Positions 18,458-29,407 of a DNA stretch of 64,000 nt are shown in pieces. The stretch's first letter is position 1. Each line of letters opens with the position of its first letter. This DNA comes from Corynebacterium marambiense. GTDB taxonomy: Bacteria; Actinomycetota; Actinomycetes; Mycobacteriales; Mycobacteriaceae. The stretch is from contig NZ_JAEIOT010000015.1 of assembly GCF_016342275.1 (NCBI RefSeq), positions 1 through 64,000 on the forward strand, in the 5' to 3' direction. The notes beneath the pieces are model-generated. The model made no database searches and was not told the origin of the DNA. It saw only the letters and a program-made list of their open reading frames with translations. A program made the position numbers and the translations under genes.

Positions 18458-18505
18458 CTACTACATGATGTGTCACTTGCCGATGCTGACCACAAAGTAT
18501 AGTGT
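18458..18505 (+). promoter_or_regulatory. tandem NrdR-type boxes upstream of nrdH
   Basis: Two 16-mers, CTACTACATGATGTGT (18458-18473) and CCACAAAGTATAGTGT (18490-18505), resemble the NrdR consensus ACACWATATATWGTGT and start 32 bp apart, about three helical turns, the spacing known for NrdR operators. They lie about 135 bp before nrdH. NrdR is an ATP/dATP-sensing repressor of ribonucleotide reductase genes. Confidence 0.6.
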
Positions 18506-18640
18506 TCGTTTCTGTCACCGGTTGACCCGATGCGTCGCCGTCGGGCACCCGGAGGAGACATCAGACAGTCGCCCAACGGCAGCGTGATCCACCGCTCGGA
18601 CGCAGACGAATAAGCCTCGAACACACAAGGAATTCCACTC

Positions 18641-18874
18641 ATGGCCATCACCGTTTACAGCAAGCCCGCATGTGTGCAGTGCACCGCCACCAAGAAGGCC
18701 CTGGACCGTGCTGGTCTCGAATACGAACTGGTCGACATCAGCCTCGACGATGATGCCCGTGACTACGTGATGGCACTCGGCTACCTGCATGCTCCGGTTG
18801 TCGAGGTCGATGGTGAGCACTGGTCCGGCTTTCGCCCGGAACGCATCCGTGGCTTGGCTGCACAGGTCGCCTGA
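18641..18874 (+). CDS. nrdH: glutaredoxin-like NrdH redoxin
   Basis: 77 residues with a thioredoxin/glutaredoxin fold and active site CVQC (Cys11, Cys14) in YSKPACVQCTATKKAL, plus the C-terminal WSGFRPERI typical of NrdH. It supplies electrons to class Ib ribonucleotide reductase NrdEF, being itself reduced by thioredoxin reductase. First gene of nrdH-nrdI-nrdE. The start ATG is well supported by family length; AAGGAA lies about 10 nt upstream. Confidence 0.96.
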   Translation: MAITVYSKPACVQCTATKKALDRAGLEYELVDISLDDDARDYVMALGYLHAPVVEVDGEHWSGFRPERIRGLAAQVA

Positions 18875-18912
18875 GAGTCATGCGGTCACGCGGAATGTGA
18901 GCGAGGAACAGA

Positions 18913-18956
18913 GGCCGCGCGGAGGGCAGCTACAACCGCCCCACTGCGCGGCTTTC
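18913..18956 (+). terminator. terminator-like hairpin between nrdH and nrdI
   Basis: GCCGCGC (18914-18920) pairs with GCGCGGC (18946-18952) followed by TTT. If active it would lower nrdI-nrdE transcription relative to nrdH, giving more redoxin than enzyme. Confidence 0.45.
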
Positions 18957-19082
18957 GCATTGTCTCCACCCCGTACAGACGCGCCAACCGGCACAACAAA
19001 CCCCGGCCCCCGGCGGCGGTGACTCCGCCGGGGCGGACGAAGCTCACAGTCACCAGCACCGGAAAGGGAGTGTGCATCGACG

Positions 19083-19541
19083 ATGCTTGTCGTCTACTTC
19101 TCATCCGCAACAGAGAACACCCACCGATTTGTCGGACATCTGGGCCTACCCAGTGCCCGTATCCCGCTCCGGCGCACGGAACCGCCACTGGTCGTCGATG
19201 AGCCGTACGTGCTCATCTGTCCGACCTACGGTGGGGGAGCTTCCGTCGCCGGCCACGAGTCGCGTCCGGTTCCCTCCCAGGTCATCCGTTTCCTCAACAA
19301 CCGGCATAACCGCGAGCTGCTCCGTGCGGTTGTTGCCAGTGGCAACACCAACTTCGGTGCTGATTTCGCGCGCGCGGGGGACGTCATCTCCGCCAAATGC
19401 GGTGTCCCCTTCGTCTACCGCTTCGAGCTCATGGGAACACCCGAGGATGTCGCCATCCTCCGTCACGGACTCGATGCACATGCCACGGAACTCGGTCTCC
19501 TGCCCGACACGGCACGGCAGATTGCGGCTCCGCCAGGTTGA
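19083..19541 (+). CDS. nrdI: NrdI flavodoxin-like activator
   Basis: 152 residues; begins [17 protein letters not shown] (FMN phosphate loop SSATENT), then LICPTYGGG and [15 protein letters not shown], all NrdI hallmarks. NrdI supplies oxidant to assemble the dimanganese-tyrosyl cofactor of NrdF. It lies 208 bp after nrdH and 68 bp before nrdE. The first ATG is used; the Shine-Dalgarno GGAAAGGGAG is about 12 nt upstream. Confidence 0.95.
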   Translation: MLVVYFSSATENTHRFVGHLGLPSARIPLRRTEPPLVVDEPYVLICPTYGGGASVAGHESRPVPSQVIRFLNNRHNRELLRAVVASGNTNFGADFARAGDVISAKCGVPFVYRFELMGTPEDVAILRHGLDAHATELGLLPDTARQIAAPPG

Positions 19542-19609
19542 GGACAACCCCTATTCTTTTCGCCGTTTACCCCAACAACCCGCCGCAGACGCGGAAAACC
19601 AGGAGAAAC

Positions 19610-21766
19610 ATGTCAGAGATCGGAAAAACCGTGGCTGAACCCGTACAAAAGTCGGACAAGCTCGATTATCATGCCCTCAACGCCCTCCTCAACCTCTATG
19701 ACGACGAGGGCAAGATCCAGTTCGACAAGGACCGTGAGGCCGCGAACCAGTTCTTCCTGCAGCACGTGAACCTGAACACCGTGTTCTTTCACGACCTTGA
19801 GGAGAAGTTCCGCTACCTCCTCGAGAACGACTACTACGAGTCCGAGGTCGTGGAACAGTACGACTTCGAGTTCATCAAGACGCTGTTCAAGCAGGCGTAC
19901 GCCCACAAGTTTCGGTTCCAGACGTTCCTAGGCGCCTACAAGTACTACACGTCCTACACCCTGAAGACCTTCGACGGCAGTCGTTACCTGGAGCGTTACG
20001 AGGACCGCGTGTGCATGGTCGCGTTGACCCTCGCCGCGGGAGACAAGAGTCTCGCCAGCCGGCTCGTCGATGAGATCATGACCGGTCGCTTTCAGCCCGC
20101 GACCCCTACCTTCCTCAACTCAGGTAAGGCACAGCGCGGTGAGCCCGTGAGCTGTTTCCTCCTGCGTATCGAGGACAACATGGAATCCATCGGCCGCGCC
20201 ATCAACTCCGCACTGCAGCTGTCGAAGCGCGGCGGTGGCGTGGCGCTGCTGTTGTCCAATCTCCGTGAGGCCGGCGCGCCGATCAAGAAAATCCAGAACC
20301 AGTCCTCCGGTGTCATACCCGTCATGAAGCTGCTCGAGGATTCCTTCTCCTACGCCAACCAGCTGGGTGCTCGGCAGGGAGCGGGTGCCGTCTACCTCAA
20401 CGCGCACCACCCGGACATCCTGAAGTTCCTGGACACCAAGCGAGAGAATGCTGATGAGAAGATCCGCATCAAGACCCTCTCCCTCGGAGTCGTGATCCCC
20501 GACATCACCTTCAAGCTCGCGAAGAACAACGACGACATGTACCTGTTCTCGCCCTACGACGTCGAGCGGGTGTACGGCAAGCCTTTCGCGGATATCTCCG
20601 TCACCGAGCACTACGCAGAGATGGTCGAGGATCCCCGCATCCGGAAGACCAAGATCAACGCGCGCGCGTTCTTCCAGACACTGGCGGAGATCCAGTTCGA
20701 GTCCGGCTACCCGTACATCATGTTCGAAGACACCGTGAACCGGGCCAACCCCATCAGGGGCCGGATCACACTGTCCAACCTCTGCTCCGAGATCCTGCAG
20801 GTCTCGACCGCGTCGACCTACAATGAAGACCTCACCTACGAGCACATCGGTGAGGACATCTCCTGCAACCTCGGTTCCATGAACATCGCCAAGGCCATGG
20901 ATTCCCCGGACTTCTCCGGCACGATCCAGACCGCGATCCGGGGCTTGACCGCGGTCAGTGAGCAGACCTCCATCGACTCGGTTCCGTCGATCCGCAAGGG
21001 CAACGACGCTGCCCACGCCATCGGCCTCGGCCAGATGAACCTGCACGGTTACTTCGGCCGAGAGCGGATCCACTACGGCTCGGAGGAGGGTCTCGACTTC
21101 ACCAACGCCTACTTCGCGGCCGTCATGTACGAGTGTCTCCGCGCCTCGATGGCGATTGCCCGCGAACGCGGCGAGACGTTCGAAGGGTTCAGCGATTCCG
21201 ACTATGCCGATGGCAGCTTCTTTGACCGGTACGATCCGGCGGAGTTCGAGCCGAAGACCGACCGGGTGAAGGAGCTGTTTGCCGCATCATCAATCCACAC
21301 TCCGACCGCGGAGGAGTGGGCGCAGCTCAAGGCAGACATCGCCGAATACGGGATGTATAACCGCTACCTACAGGCCGTTCCCCCGACGGGCTCCATCTCG
21401 TACATCAACAACTCGACGTCGTCGATCCACCCGATCGCTTCCCGGATCGAGATCCGGAAGGAAGGCAAGATCGGTCGCGTCTACTACCCGGCTCCGTACA
21501 TGACCAACGACAACCTCGAGTACTACGCGGATGCGTACGAGATCGGCTACGAGAAGATCATCGACACCTACGCGGTCGCCACTCGCTACGTGGACCAGGG
21601 ACTCTCCCTGACACTGTTCTTCAAGGACACGGCCACCACCCGTGAGATCAACCGCGCCCAGATTTACGCGTGGCGCAAGGGGATCAAGACCATCTACTAC
21701 ATCCGTCTCCGCCAGACCGCGCTCATCGGTACCGAGGTTGAGGGCTGTGTGAGCTGCATGCTCTGA
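19610..21766 (+). CDS. nrdE: ribonucleoside-diphosphate reductase class Ib, alpha subunit
   Basis: 718 residues. It reduces ribonucleotides to deoxyribonucleotides with NrdF. Seen: the N-terminal NrdE segment [38 protein letters not shown] (active-site Cys), NLCSEI (second substrate-site Cys), [33 protein letters not shown], and the C-terminal redox tail GCVSCML that is reduced by NrdH. No ATP-cone is present at the N-terminus, as expected for class Ib. The ATG at 19610 follows AGGAGA; the frame upstream to 19397 overlaps nrdI and is not used. Confidence 0.97.
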   Translation: MSEIGKTVAEPVQKSDKLDYHALNALLNLYDDEGKIQFDKDREAANQFFLQHVNLNTVFFHDLEEKFRYLLENDYYESEVVEQYDFEFIKTLFKQAYAHKFRFQTFLGAYKYYTSYTLKTFDGSRYLERYEDRVCMVALTLAAGDKSLASRLVDEIMTGRFQPATPTFLNSGKAQRGEPVSCFLLRIEDNMESIGRAINSALQLSKRGGGVALLLSNLREAGAPIKKIQNQSSGVIPVMKLLEDSFSYANQLGARQGAGAVYLNAHHPDILKFLDTKRENADEKIRIKTLSLGVVIPDITFKLAKNNDDMYLFSPYDVERVYGKPFADISVTEHYAEMVEDPRIRKTKINARAFFQTLAEIQFESGYPYIMFEDTVNRANPIRGRITLSNLCSEILQVSTASTYNEDLTYEHIGEDISCNLGSMNIAKAMDSPDFSGTIQTAIRGLTAVSEQTSIDSVPSIRKGNDAAHAIGLGQMNLHGYFGRERIHYGSEEGLDFTNAYFAAVMYECLRASMAIARERGETFEGFSDSDYADGSFFDRYDPAEFEPKTDRVKELFAASSIHTPTAEEWAQLKADIAEYGMYNRYLQAVPPTGSISYINNSTSSIHPIASRIEIRKEGKIGRVYYPAPYMTNDNLEYYADAYEIGYEKIIDTYAVATRYVDQGLSLTLFFKDTATTREINRAQIYAWRKGIKTIYYIRLRQTALIGTEVEGCVSCML

Positions 21767-21788
21767 TTCTGTCCGAATCATGGAAATG

Positions 21789-21828
21789 AAGAGCTCCCCA
21801 CCGGGACCATCCGGTGGGGAGCTCTTCT
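21789..21828 (+). terminator. bidirectional terminator, nrdE / gntR
   Basis: AAGAGCTCCCCACCGG (21789-21804) pairs with CCGGTGGGGAGCTCTT (21811-21826), a perfect 16-bp stem between two convergent genes. Confidence 0.85.
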
Positions 21829-21845
21829 GGTGTGGGGCTTTCGGG

Positions 21846-22568
21846 TCAGGCTTCCTTACGCAGCGCCAGGGCGGTGCCCACCTCGGTCACCAGCGCACGG
21901 GCCTGTCGCTCCGCTTCCGCCGGGTCGCCGTGGAGAATAGCGTCCGCGAGAGCCTCGTGCATGTCCATGGCGTCATCGTTGGGGTACTCCGGTTGCAGGC
22001 CGAGATCGGTGCGTCCGGCGAGTACCGTGGCGACCGTCGTCGCCAGTGCAGCGAACATTTCGTTCCGGGACGCGGTGAGCAGCAGTGTGTGGAACTCGAT
22101 GTCGGCGTCCAGGAACTCGGCGGTGGCCCCGCGCCCCTCGTGGCCGAGTCTGCGTAAGGTGGCGGCGAGTTCCCGGAGCCGTGCCCGTTCGGTGGGGGTT
22201 CCTGAGAGTGCCATCGACCTGGCCGCGATCGGTTCGACTGCCTCACGCAGACTGGTGAGGGAGACGAGCTGCCCGGTCCGTTCAGTGGGGGATTCGAGGC
22301 GCCAGCGGATGACGTTGCTGTCGAACACCTCCCACTCGGACGGTGCCTGGACGGTGAGGCCGATGCGCCTCGAGGAGGACACTAGGTGAAGGTGCTCCAG
22401 TGCCCGCATCGTCTCTCGTGCGACGGTCCGAGAGATGGTGAAGCGTTTGCATATGTCCTGCAGAGTGAAGGTCTCTCCCGGGGCCAGCTGGCCACTGACG
22501 ATTTCGGATCCGAGCTGGTCAAGGACGCTGTCCAGCAATGGTGGACGAGTCTGGGTGCGTGTGGTCAT
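21846..22568 (-). CDS. GntR-family (FCD domain) regulator, probably of gluconate genes
   Basis: 240 residues: N-terminal winged helix (LGSEIVSGQLAPGETFTLQD then ICKRFTISRTVARETMRALE) and a C-terminal FCD ligand domain with metal-site His residues (EFHTLLL, DMHEALADAI). It is divergent from gntP-gntK, so it most likely represses gluconate uptake and phosphorylation and is relieved by gluconate or a phosphogluconate; C. glutamicum has GntR1/GntR2 of this type. That role is inferred from context. The operator could not be picked out confidently. Confidence 0.88.
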   Translation of the reverse strand: MTTRTQTRPPLLDSVLDQLGSEIVSGQLAPGETFTLQDICKRFTISRTVARETMRALEHLHLVSSSRRIGLTVQAPSEWEVFDSNVIRWRLESPTERTGQLVSLTSLREAVEPIAARSMALSGTPTERARLRELAATLRRLGHEGRGATAEFLDADIEFHTLLLTASRNEMFAALATTVATVLAGRTDLGLQPEYPNDDAMDMHEALADAILHGDPAEAERQARALVTEVGTALALRKEA

Positions 22569-22919
22569 TGTGGGAAATACTCTGCTTCTGTGGACGGCGG
22601 TTGCCCGGACAGCCGTATCGCGCCGCTATTTGCATTGGGCGATTATTGGGCTCCGGTGTCAGGAATGTGTGCATCAGCATAACTGCCTCACAGGTTAGAG
22701 CTGTGGTCGCCGCATCTCGGGTGGCCCCCAATGGGGGAAGGTCGTGGACTCATGCTGGACATGCGCTATTTTTATAACCCCGGAAATGGGCAGCTAGAGC
22801 AAAAGGTGCTATTAAATTCGGTGTAGTGTCCCGAACACCGGACAATTGAGCGAGACATGCGTCAGAAGTACCGCCATATGTGACATGCTCGACAGGCACG
22901 GCGAGGATGGAGAATCCGG
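22569..22919. other. gntR-gntP intergenic control region
   Basis: 350 bp with no gene. It must hold divergent promoters. TATTTTTATAAC (22767-22778) and TATTAAAT (22809-22816) are A/T-rich -10 candidates for gntP. No convincing long palindrome was found. Confidence 0.4.
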
Positions 22920-24320
22920 ATGGATACCTGGCAGCAGACGATGGGCACCGCGCCCCTCCTAGGAATCGCGGTGGGGGCGATCGCGGTGATCCTCTTTCTG
23001 GTGATCAGGCTGAAGATGCACGCTTTTCTGGTGCTGGTTCTCGTTTCAGCGGGAACTGCGCTCGCCGCGGGGCTCCCGGTGGCCGCTGTCCTGCCTACCA
23101 TGACCGAGGGCTTCGGGCGAACGCTCGCCGGTGTTGCGCTCCTCGTCGGACTGGGAGCGATGCTGGGGCGCCTTGTCGAGATATCCGGTGGTGCCCGCAG
23201 TCTGGCTGAGTCACTGACCGGGACCTTCGGCGACAACCGTGCACCCCTCGCCCTCGGCATCGCATCCCTCATCATGGGCTTCCCGATCTTCTTCGACGCC
23301 GGGCTGATCGTCATGCTTCCCGTCGTGTTCGCGGTCGCCCGTCGACTGGGGGAGCCTGTCTTGCGGTACGGGATCCCCGCGGCTGGCGCCTTCAGCGTCA
23401 TGCATGTTTTCCTGCCCCCACACCCCGGCCCGATAGCGGCCGCGGAACTGTACAGCGCGGATCTCGGACTGGTGCTGCTCATCGGGCTCCTCATCGTATT
23501 CCCCGTCTGGTACTTCTCCGGCTACAGGTGGGGCGTCCACTGTGGTCGGCGGTTTCCGCTCGCAGTTCCCTCCCTCCTAGCCGGAGGCCCGGAGATCGGC
23601 GATAGCGAGCTACCCGGCAAACCAGCCGGGACGGCTACGGTGCTCGCGATCCTGGTACTACCGCTCCTTCTCATCTTCGGGAATACCGGTCTGGACATGG
23701 CGGGCACCGAAGGCTGGGTCGAGCCTGGCGCTGCATGGGTTCAGACGTTCCGGTTCCTCGGCTCCACACCGGTTGCGTTGTTGCTCACCACGCTCGTGGC
23801 CGCGGTCATCCTGGGTGTCCTGCGGGGGATGGAGCGGGAGGCCGTGGAGCGCGCGTTCGATGGGGCGCTTGCCCCCGTGGCCTCGGTTATCCTCGTCACT
23901 GGCGCCGGTGGCATGTTCGGTGGTGTCCTCCGTGCCACCGGTATCGGGGATGCACTCGCGGAGGCACTCGGGGATCTCGGGGTCCCGTTGATCCTTGCGG
24001 TGTTCCTCGCGGCGGTAGCCCTCCGGGTGGCCCAGGGTTCCGCGACGGTCGCATTGACGACGGCGGCGGCACTCATGGCGCCCGCGGTCGCCGCGGCCGA
24101 CCTGACCGGGGTGCAGCTTGCTGCAATCGTCCTCGCGACCGCAGCCGGCTCCGTTGCGGCCTCACACGTCAATGATTCGGGATTCTGGCTGGTCGGTCGG
24201 CTGATGGGAATGGATCCCGCGACGACACTGCGGACCTGGACGGTCAATCAGACTCTGATCGCCGTGATCGGATTCGGCTGTGCGGTGGCCGTGTATCTGC
24301 TCGGAGGGCACCTTGCTTAG
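22920..24320 (+). CDS. gntP: gluconate permease, GntP family
   Basis: 466 residues and about 12-14 membrane helices. Family signatures: LVGLGAMLGRLVEISGGA, IMGFPIFFDAGLIVMLPV, HVFLPPHPGPIAAAE, QGSATVALTTAAALMAPAV and HVNDSGFWLVGRLMGM near the C-terminus. Role: proton-coupled uptake of gluconate. The ATG follows GGAG at about 8 nt. gntK begins 10 bp after its stop, so both form an operon. Confidence 0.95.
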   Translation: MDTWQQTMGTAPLLGIAVGAIAVILFLVIRLKMHAFLVLVLVSAGTALAAGLPVAAVLPTMTEGFGRTLAGVALLVGLGAMLGRLVEISGGARSLAESLTGTFGDNRAPLALGIASLIMGFPIFFDAGLIVMLPVVFAVARRLGEPVLRYGIPAAGAFSVMHVFLPPHPGPIAAAELYSADLGLVLLIGLLIVFPVWYFSGYRWGVHCGRRFPLAVPSLLAGGPEIGDSELPGKPAGTATVLAILVLPLLLIFGNTGLDMAGTEGWVEPGAAWVQTFRFLGSTPVALLLTTLVAAVILGVLRGMEREAVERAFDGALAPVASVILVTGAGGMFGGVLRATGIGDALAEALGDLGVPLILAVFLAAVALRVAQGSATVALTTAAALMAPAVAAADLTGVQLAAIVLATAAGSVAASHVNDSGFWLVGRLMGMDPATTLRTWTVNQTLIAVIGFGCAVAVYLLGGHLA

Positions 24321-24330
24321 GAGCGACCCG

Positions 24331-24891
24331 GTGTCGAACACATCCGGGACAGTGGGGAGGACGGGCAACCGCCCGCCGGACCACGTGGTTGTGATGGGGG
24401 TGTCGGGATGCGGGAAGAGCACTGTGGCTCGTGCATATGCGGACACATGTGGCCTCGAGATGGTCGACGCCGATGACTTCCACTCGGTTGCGAACATCCG
24501 GAAAATGACGTCCGGGCAACCGCTCAGCGACGAAGACCGCCGTCCGTGGCTTCTAGCGGTCCAGAACTGGATGACCTCCCGTGCTCTCGCTGGGACGGGG
24601 ACCGTCATCGCATGCTCCGCTCTCCGGCGGTCCTACCGGAAGATCCTCGAGGACGCCGAGGGCGTCGTCTGGTTCGTCCATCTCGCCACGGACCCAGGCC
24701 TCACGAAGCGCCGCCTGGATGCGCGGACGGGACACTTCATGACCGCGGCATTGCTGGATTCGCAGCTAGAGGCCCTTGAACCGCTCGCCGCAGGGGAGCT
24801 GGGCATCACCATCGACAACTCCGCGCCGGTCCAGGATGTCGTCGCCGTCATTTGCCGCGCGACAGGACGGCACCGGGCCCCCGGGACGTAA
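24331..24891 (+). CDS. gntK: gluconokinase
   Basis: 186 residues. It phosphorylates gluconate to 6-phosphogluconate, feeding the pentose phosphate pathway. P-loop GVSGCGKST (Walker A) near residue 23, DADDFHSVANIRKMTSGQPL then SDEDRRPWL, CSALRRSYR and RTGHFMTAALLDSQLEALEP are all gluconokinase motifs. The GTG at 24331 follows AGGAG at 7 nt; earlier in-frame codons overlap gntP. It ends at a strong terminator shared with ftn. Confidence 0.95.
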   Translation: MSNTSGTVGRTGNRPPDHVVVMGVSGCGKSTVARAYADTCGLEMVDADDFHSVANIRKMTSGQPLSDEDRRPWLLAVQNWMTSRALAGTGTVIACSALRRSYRKILEDAEGVVWFVHLATDPGLTKRRLDARTGHFMTAALLDSQLEALEPLAAGELGITIDNSAPVQDVVAVICRATGRHRAPGT

Positions 24892-24908
24892 GAGCGGAAC
24901 GGAGATGA

Positions 24909-24957
24909 AGAAAACCGGGCGTCGGCAACCATTGTGGTGGCCGACGCCCGGTTCTTC
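24909..24957. terminator. bidirectional terminator, gntK / ferritin
   Basis: AACCGGGCGTCGGC (24913-24926) pairs with GCCGACGCCCGGTT (24940-24953), 14 bp perfect, with A-runs before and TTC after, between two convergent genes. Confidence 0.85.
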
Positions 24958-24977
24958 ACGTCACCCGGACAGGAAGG

Positions 24978-25481
24978 TCAGAGGGTATCGCTGTCGCGCT
25001 CGCCCAGTTCGGCGTCGATGCGGAGGACGCCGGATCCGTCGTCGCCGGCGAGTCGCAAGCGGTCGAGGATCTCCTTGCAGGTGGCTTCTTCCTCGACCTG
25101 CTCCGCGAGGAAGGAGTCCAGCAGCGGGCGAGAGTCGAGATCGCCCTCTTCCGCGGCGAGCCGGGTGAGGTCGCGGATCATTCCGGAGACCTTCTGCTCG
25201 TGCTTCAGCGCAGCCTCGAATGCATCGGCTGCGGAATTGATCTTCAGGTCGGGCGCACTGATGACACCGACGGCCGGTACGCAGTCACGAGCGAGCATGT
25301 GGTCGGCGAAGCGCTGTGCGTGCCCCAACTCCTCTTCGGACTGGGCCTTCATCCAGTCCCGCATGCCGGTCAGCCCGAGGCTGTCGAGGAGGTAGGACAG
25401 CTGCAGGTAGGTCATTGCGGCCTCCAGCTCAGCGGTGACCTGTTTGTTCATTTCCGTTTCAAGCTTCGTGTTGATTTTCAT
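24978..25481 (-). CDS. ftn: ferritin-like iron storage protein
   Basis: 167 residues with the four-helix ferritin pattern: ELEAAMTYLQLSYLLDSLGL, then SEEELGHAQRFADHM (ExxH ferroxidase ligands) and AEQVEEEATCKEILDRL. Forms a 24-mer that stores iron as ferric mineral. The ATG beginning MKINTK is preferred to an ATG three codons upstream. A DtxR-like box lies 38-56 bp upstream of it. The C-terminus ends in an acidic tail. Convergent with gntK. Confidence 0.93.
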   Translation of the reverse strand: MKINTKLETEMNKQVTAELEAAMTYLQLSYLLDSLGLTGMRDWMKAQSEEELGHAQRFADHMLARDCVPAVGVISAPDLKINSAADAFEAALKHEQKVSGMIRDLTRLAAEEGDLDSRPLLDSFLAEQVEEEATCKEILDRLRLAGDDGSGVLRIDAELGERDSDTL

Positions 25482-25518
25482 GTTTCTCATGGTAAGTCAC
25501 TTCCTTGGGCTGCGCATG

Positions 25519-25537
25519 TAAGTAAAGCCCAGCTTAA
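25519..25537 (-). promoter_or_regulatory. possible DtxR box upstream of ferritin gene
   Basis: TAAGTAAAGCCCAGCTTAA matches the 19-bp DtxR/IdeR consensus TTAGGTTAGCCTAACCTAA at 12 positions and has an imperfect dyad (AGTAAAGC/GCTTAACT). In corynebacteria DtxR with iron is known to activate ftn. Position fits; proof needs binding data. Confidence 0.45.
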
Positions 25538-27116
<1,579 letters not shown>

Positions 27117-27132
27117 TACGTTCGCCGAAGCC

Positions 27133-27168
27133 ACCCCGTCACGGGCACAAACCGTGGCGGGGTCTTCT
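27133..27168 (+). terminator. terminator after nrdF
   Basis: ACCCCGTCACGG pairs with CCGTGGCGGGGT (one G-T pair), loop GCACAAA, followed by CTTCT. It begins 16 bp after the nrdF stop. Confidence 0.75.
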
Positions 27169-27534
27169 GTGTCGTGTCGGGTGGTGCTCTTTGAGGGGGG
27201 GAGCTTTTGTCCCTGGAGTGGCGTCTACACCTTTAGCTCTAACCCGGGCGGGGGTGAAAAACCACCTCCAATCAGAGGTAAAGTGCAGGATTATCACACC
27301 TGCCACAAAGGTGTCAGAAGTCACAGACTGATTCCGATTTCCCGAGCCTCCACGCCACCCACCGGCAACGACGCTGAAAGGAGTGTTGAGCGGGCGACAT
27401 AAAACCGGTGTGTGCTGGGACATAGCGCTCCTCGCGCGGCTGGAACCGCCCGAAGCGATCCTTTACTATCAAGTCAGCGTGAAACATGGGTGGCCCTGGC
27501 TGATCAGGGCTACTGCGTAGTCAGGAGGAACCAA
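27169..27534. other. ctaD upstream region
   Basis: About 365 bp without a gene. The coding frame of ctaD is open back to 27412 but lacks family similarity there. AGGAGG at 27523-27528 is an ideal Shine-Dalgarno for the ATG at 27535. No regulator site could be assigned with confidence. Confidence 0.5.
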
Positions 27535-29262
27535 ATGACCGCTGTAGAGAAACGGAGCGACCAGGTTGTCGCTCCATCACGACCGGCTCCGAAGGGAACC
27601 GGTCGAAAGGGCAGTCTTGCCTGGTTGATGCTCACCACCACGGACCACAAGCTCCTCGGCGTCATGTACATCATGATGTCCTTCAGCTTCTTCTTCCTCG
27701 GTGGATTCATGGCCCTGCTCATTCGTGCAGAGCTGTTCTATCCCGGAATGCAGATCTTCTCCAACGAGCAGTTCAACCAGCTGTTCACCATGCATGGCAC
27801 AGTGATGCTGCTGCTGTACGGAACCCCGGTCGTCTGGGGATTCGCCAACTTCGTTATGCCTCTCCAGATCGGCGCGCCCGACGTGGCGTTCCCGCGCCTC
27901 AACTCTTTCGGCTTCTGGCTGACCACCGGCGGCGGAATCATCATGCTGTCCGGTTTCGCGACCCCCGGTGGTGCCGCTGACTTCGGCTGGACGATGTACT
28001 CGCCGCTGTCCGATGCCGCGCATACGCCCGGTGTCGGAGCGGACATGTGGATCGTCGGCGTCGGCGCCGGTGGCGTCGGCACTATTCTCTCTGCCGTCAA
28101 CATGATTACGACCATCCTGTGCCTCCGCGCACCCGGTATGACCATGTTCCGCCTTCCGGTCTTCACCTGGACCATCTTCGTCACGTCCATCCTGGCGCTG
28201 ATGATCTTCCCGATGCTGACCGCTGCCGCCCTCGGAGTCCTCTACGACCGTAAGCTCGGAGGCCATATCTATGATCCGGCCAACGGCGGAGCCATTCTCT
28301 GGCAGCACCTCTTCTGGTTCTTCGGTCACCCGGAGGTCTACGTCCTGGCGTTGCCGTTCTTCGGAATCATTTCCGAGGTGGTCCCGGTGTTCTCCCGCAA
28401 GCCAGTCTTCGGTTACGCCGGCCTCGTCTTCGCGACACTGTCCATCGCCGCTCTATCCATGGCGGTCTGGGCGCACCACATGTTCGTCACCGGAGCTGTC
28501 CTGCTGCCGTTCTTCTCCTTCATGACGTTCCTCATCTCGGTTCCCACCGGCGTGAAGTTCTTCAACTGGCTGGGCACGATGTGGCGTGGACACCTGACCT
28601 GGGAAACCCCGATGATCTTCGCCTTCGGCTTCCTGGTCACCTTCCTCTTCGGTGGGCTGACGGGCATCATGCTCGCTTCACCGCCGCTGGACTTCCACAT
28701 CTCGGACACCTACTTCGTCGTCGCCCACTTCCACTACACGTTGTTCGGCACGATCGTGTTCGCGTCCTACGCTGGTGTGTACTTCTGGTTCCCGAAGATG
28801 ACGGGCCGGATGCTCAACGAACGTCTCGGCAAGATCCATTTCTGGCTGACGTTCATCGGCTTCCACGGCACCTTCCTCATCCAGCACTGGGTGGGCAACA
28901 TGGGTATGCCGCGTCGGTACGCCGACTACCTCGAGAGCGACGGCTTCACCATCTACAACCAGATCTCCACGGTGTTCGCATTCATCCTCGGTCTGTCCGT
29001 GATCCCGTTCATCTGGAACGTGTTCAAGTCCTGGCGCTACGGTGAGATCGTCACCGTCGATGATCCCTGGGGCTACGGAAACTCCCTCGAGTGGGCAACC
29101 AGCTGCCCGCCCCCGCGCCACAATTTCACCTCGCTGCCGCGTATCCGGTCCGAGCGCCCCGCGTTCGAGCTGCACTACCCGCACATGGTTGAGCGCATGC
29201 GCGCCGAGGCGCACGTCGGGCGCCCGGCGGGTGACTCCCCGGTACTGGAGAAGACCAGGTAG
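27535..29262 (+). CDS. ctaD: cytochrome c oxidase subunit I
   Basis: 575 residues, 12 membrane helices. Catalytic subunit of the aa3 oxidase that reduces oxygen and pumps protons. Heme and copper ligands are visible: [14 protein letters not shown] (heme a His), [14 protein letters not shown] (CuB His with the cross-linked Tyr), WAHHMFVTG (CuB His pair), [11 protein letters not shown] (heme a3 and a His). The start at 27535 has AGGAGG at 6 nt. It is monocistronic here, followed by two hairpins; the other oxidase genes are not in the window. Confidence 0.97.
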   Translation: MTAVEKRSDQVVAPSRPAPKGTGRKGSLAWLMLTTTDHKLLGVMYIMMSFSFFFLGGFMALLIRAELFYPGMQIFSNEQFNQLFTMHGTVMLLLYGTPVVWGFANFVMPLQIGAPDVAFPRLNSFGFWLTTGGGIIMLSGFATPGGAADFGWTMYSPLSDAAHTPGVGADMWIVGVGAGGVGTILSAVNMITTILCLRAPGMTMFRLPVFTWTIFVTSILALMIFPMLTAAALGVLYDRKLGGHIYDPANGGAILWQHLFWFFGHPEVYVLALPFFGIISEVVPVFSRKPVFGYAGLVFATLSIAALSMAVWAHHMFVTGAVLLPFFSFMTFLISVPTGVKFFNWLGTMWRGHLTWETPMIFAFGFLVTFLFGGLTGIMLASPPLDFHISDTYFVVAHFHYTLFGTIVFASYAGVYFWFPKMTGRMLNERLGKIHFWLTFIGFHGTFLIQHWVGNMGMPRRYADYLESDGFTIYNQISTVFAFILGLSVIPFIWNVFKSWRYGEIVTVDDPWGYGNSLEWATSCPPPRHNFTSLPRIRSERPAFELHYPHMVERMRAEAHVGRPAGDSPVLEKTR

Positions 29263-29281
29263 GTCGACCCCGGTACGACGC

Positions 29282-29371
29282 GGTCAGACGGACCTACCGA
29301 AAGAGGTCTGACCACCGAATGACATACGCACCATCACCCCCACAGGAGCCCAGGTTCCTGCGGGGGTGATG
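29282..29371 (+). terminator. double hairpin after ctaD
   Basis: First stem GGTCAGAC/GTCTGACC (29282-29289 with 29306-29313). Second, stronger: the arm from 29332 (CATCACCCCC then CAGGA) pairs with TCCTGCGGGGGTGATG ending at 29371, with one unpaired A. It separates ctaD from serB. Confidence 0.75.
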
Positions 29372-29407
29372 TCTGTCTGGGGTCAGATGGCATGGAACAA
29401 TGGGCTC

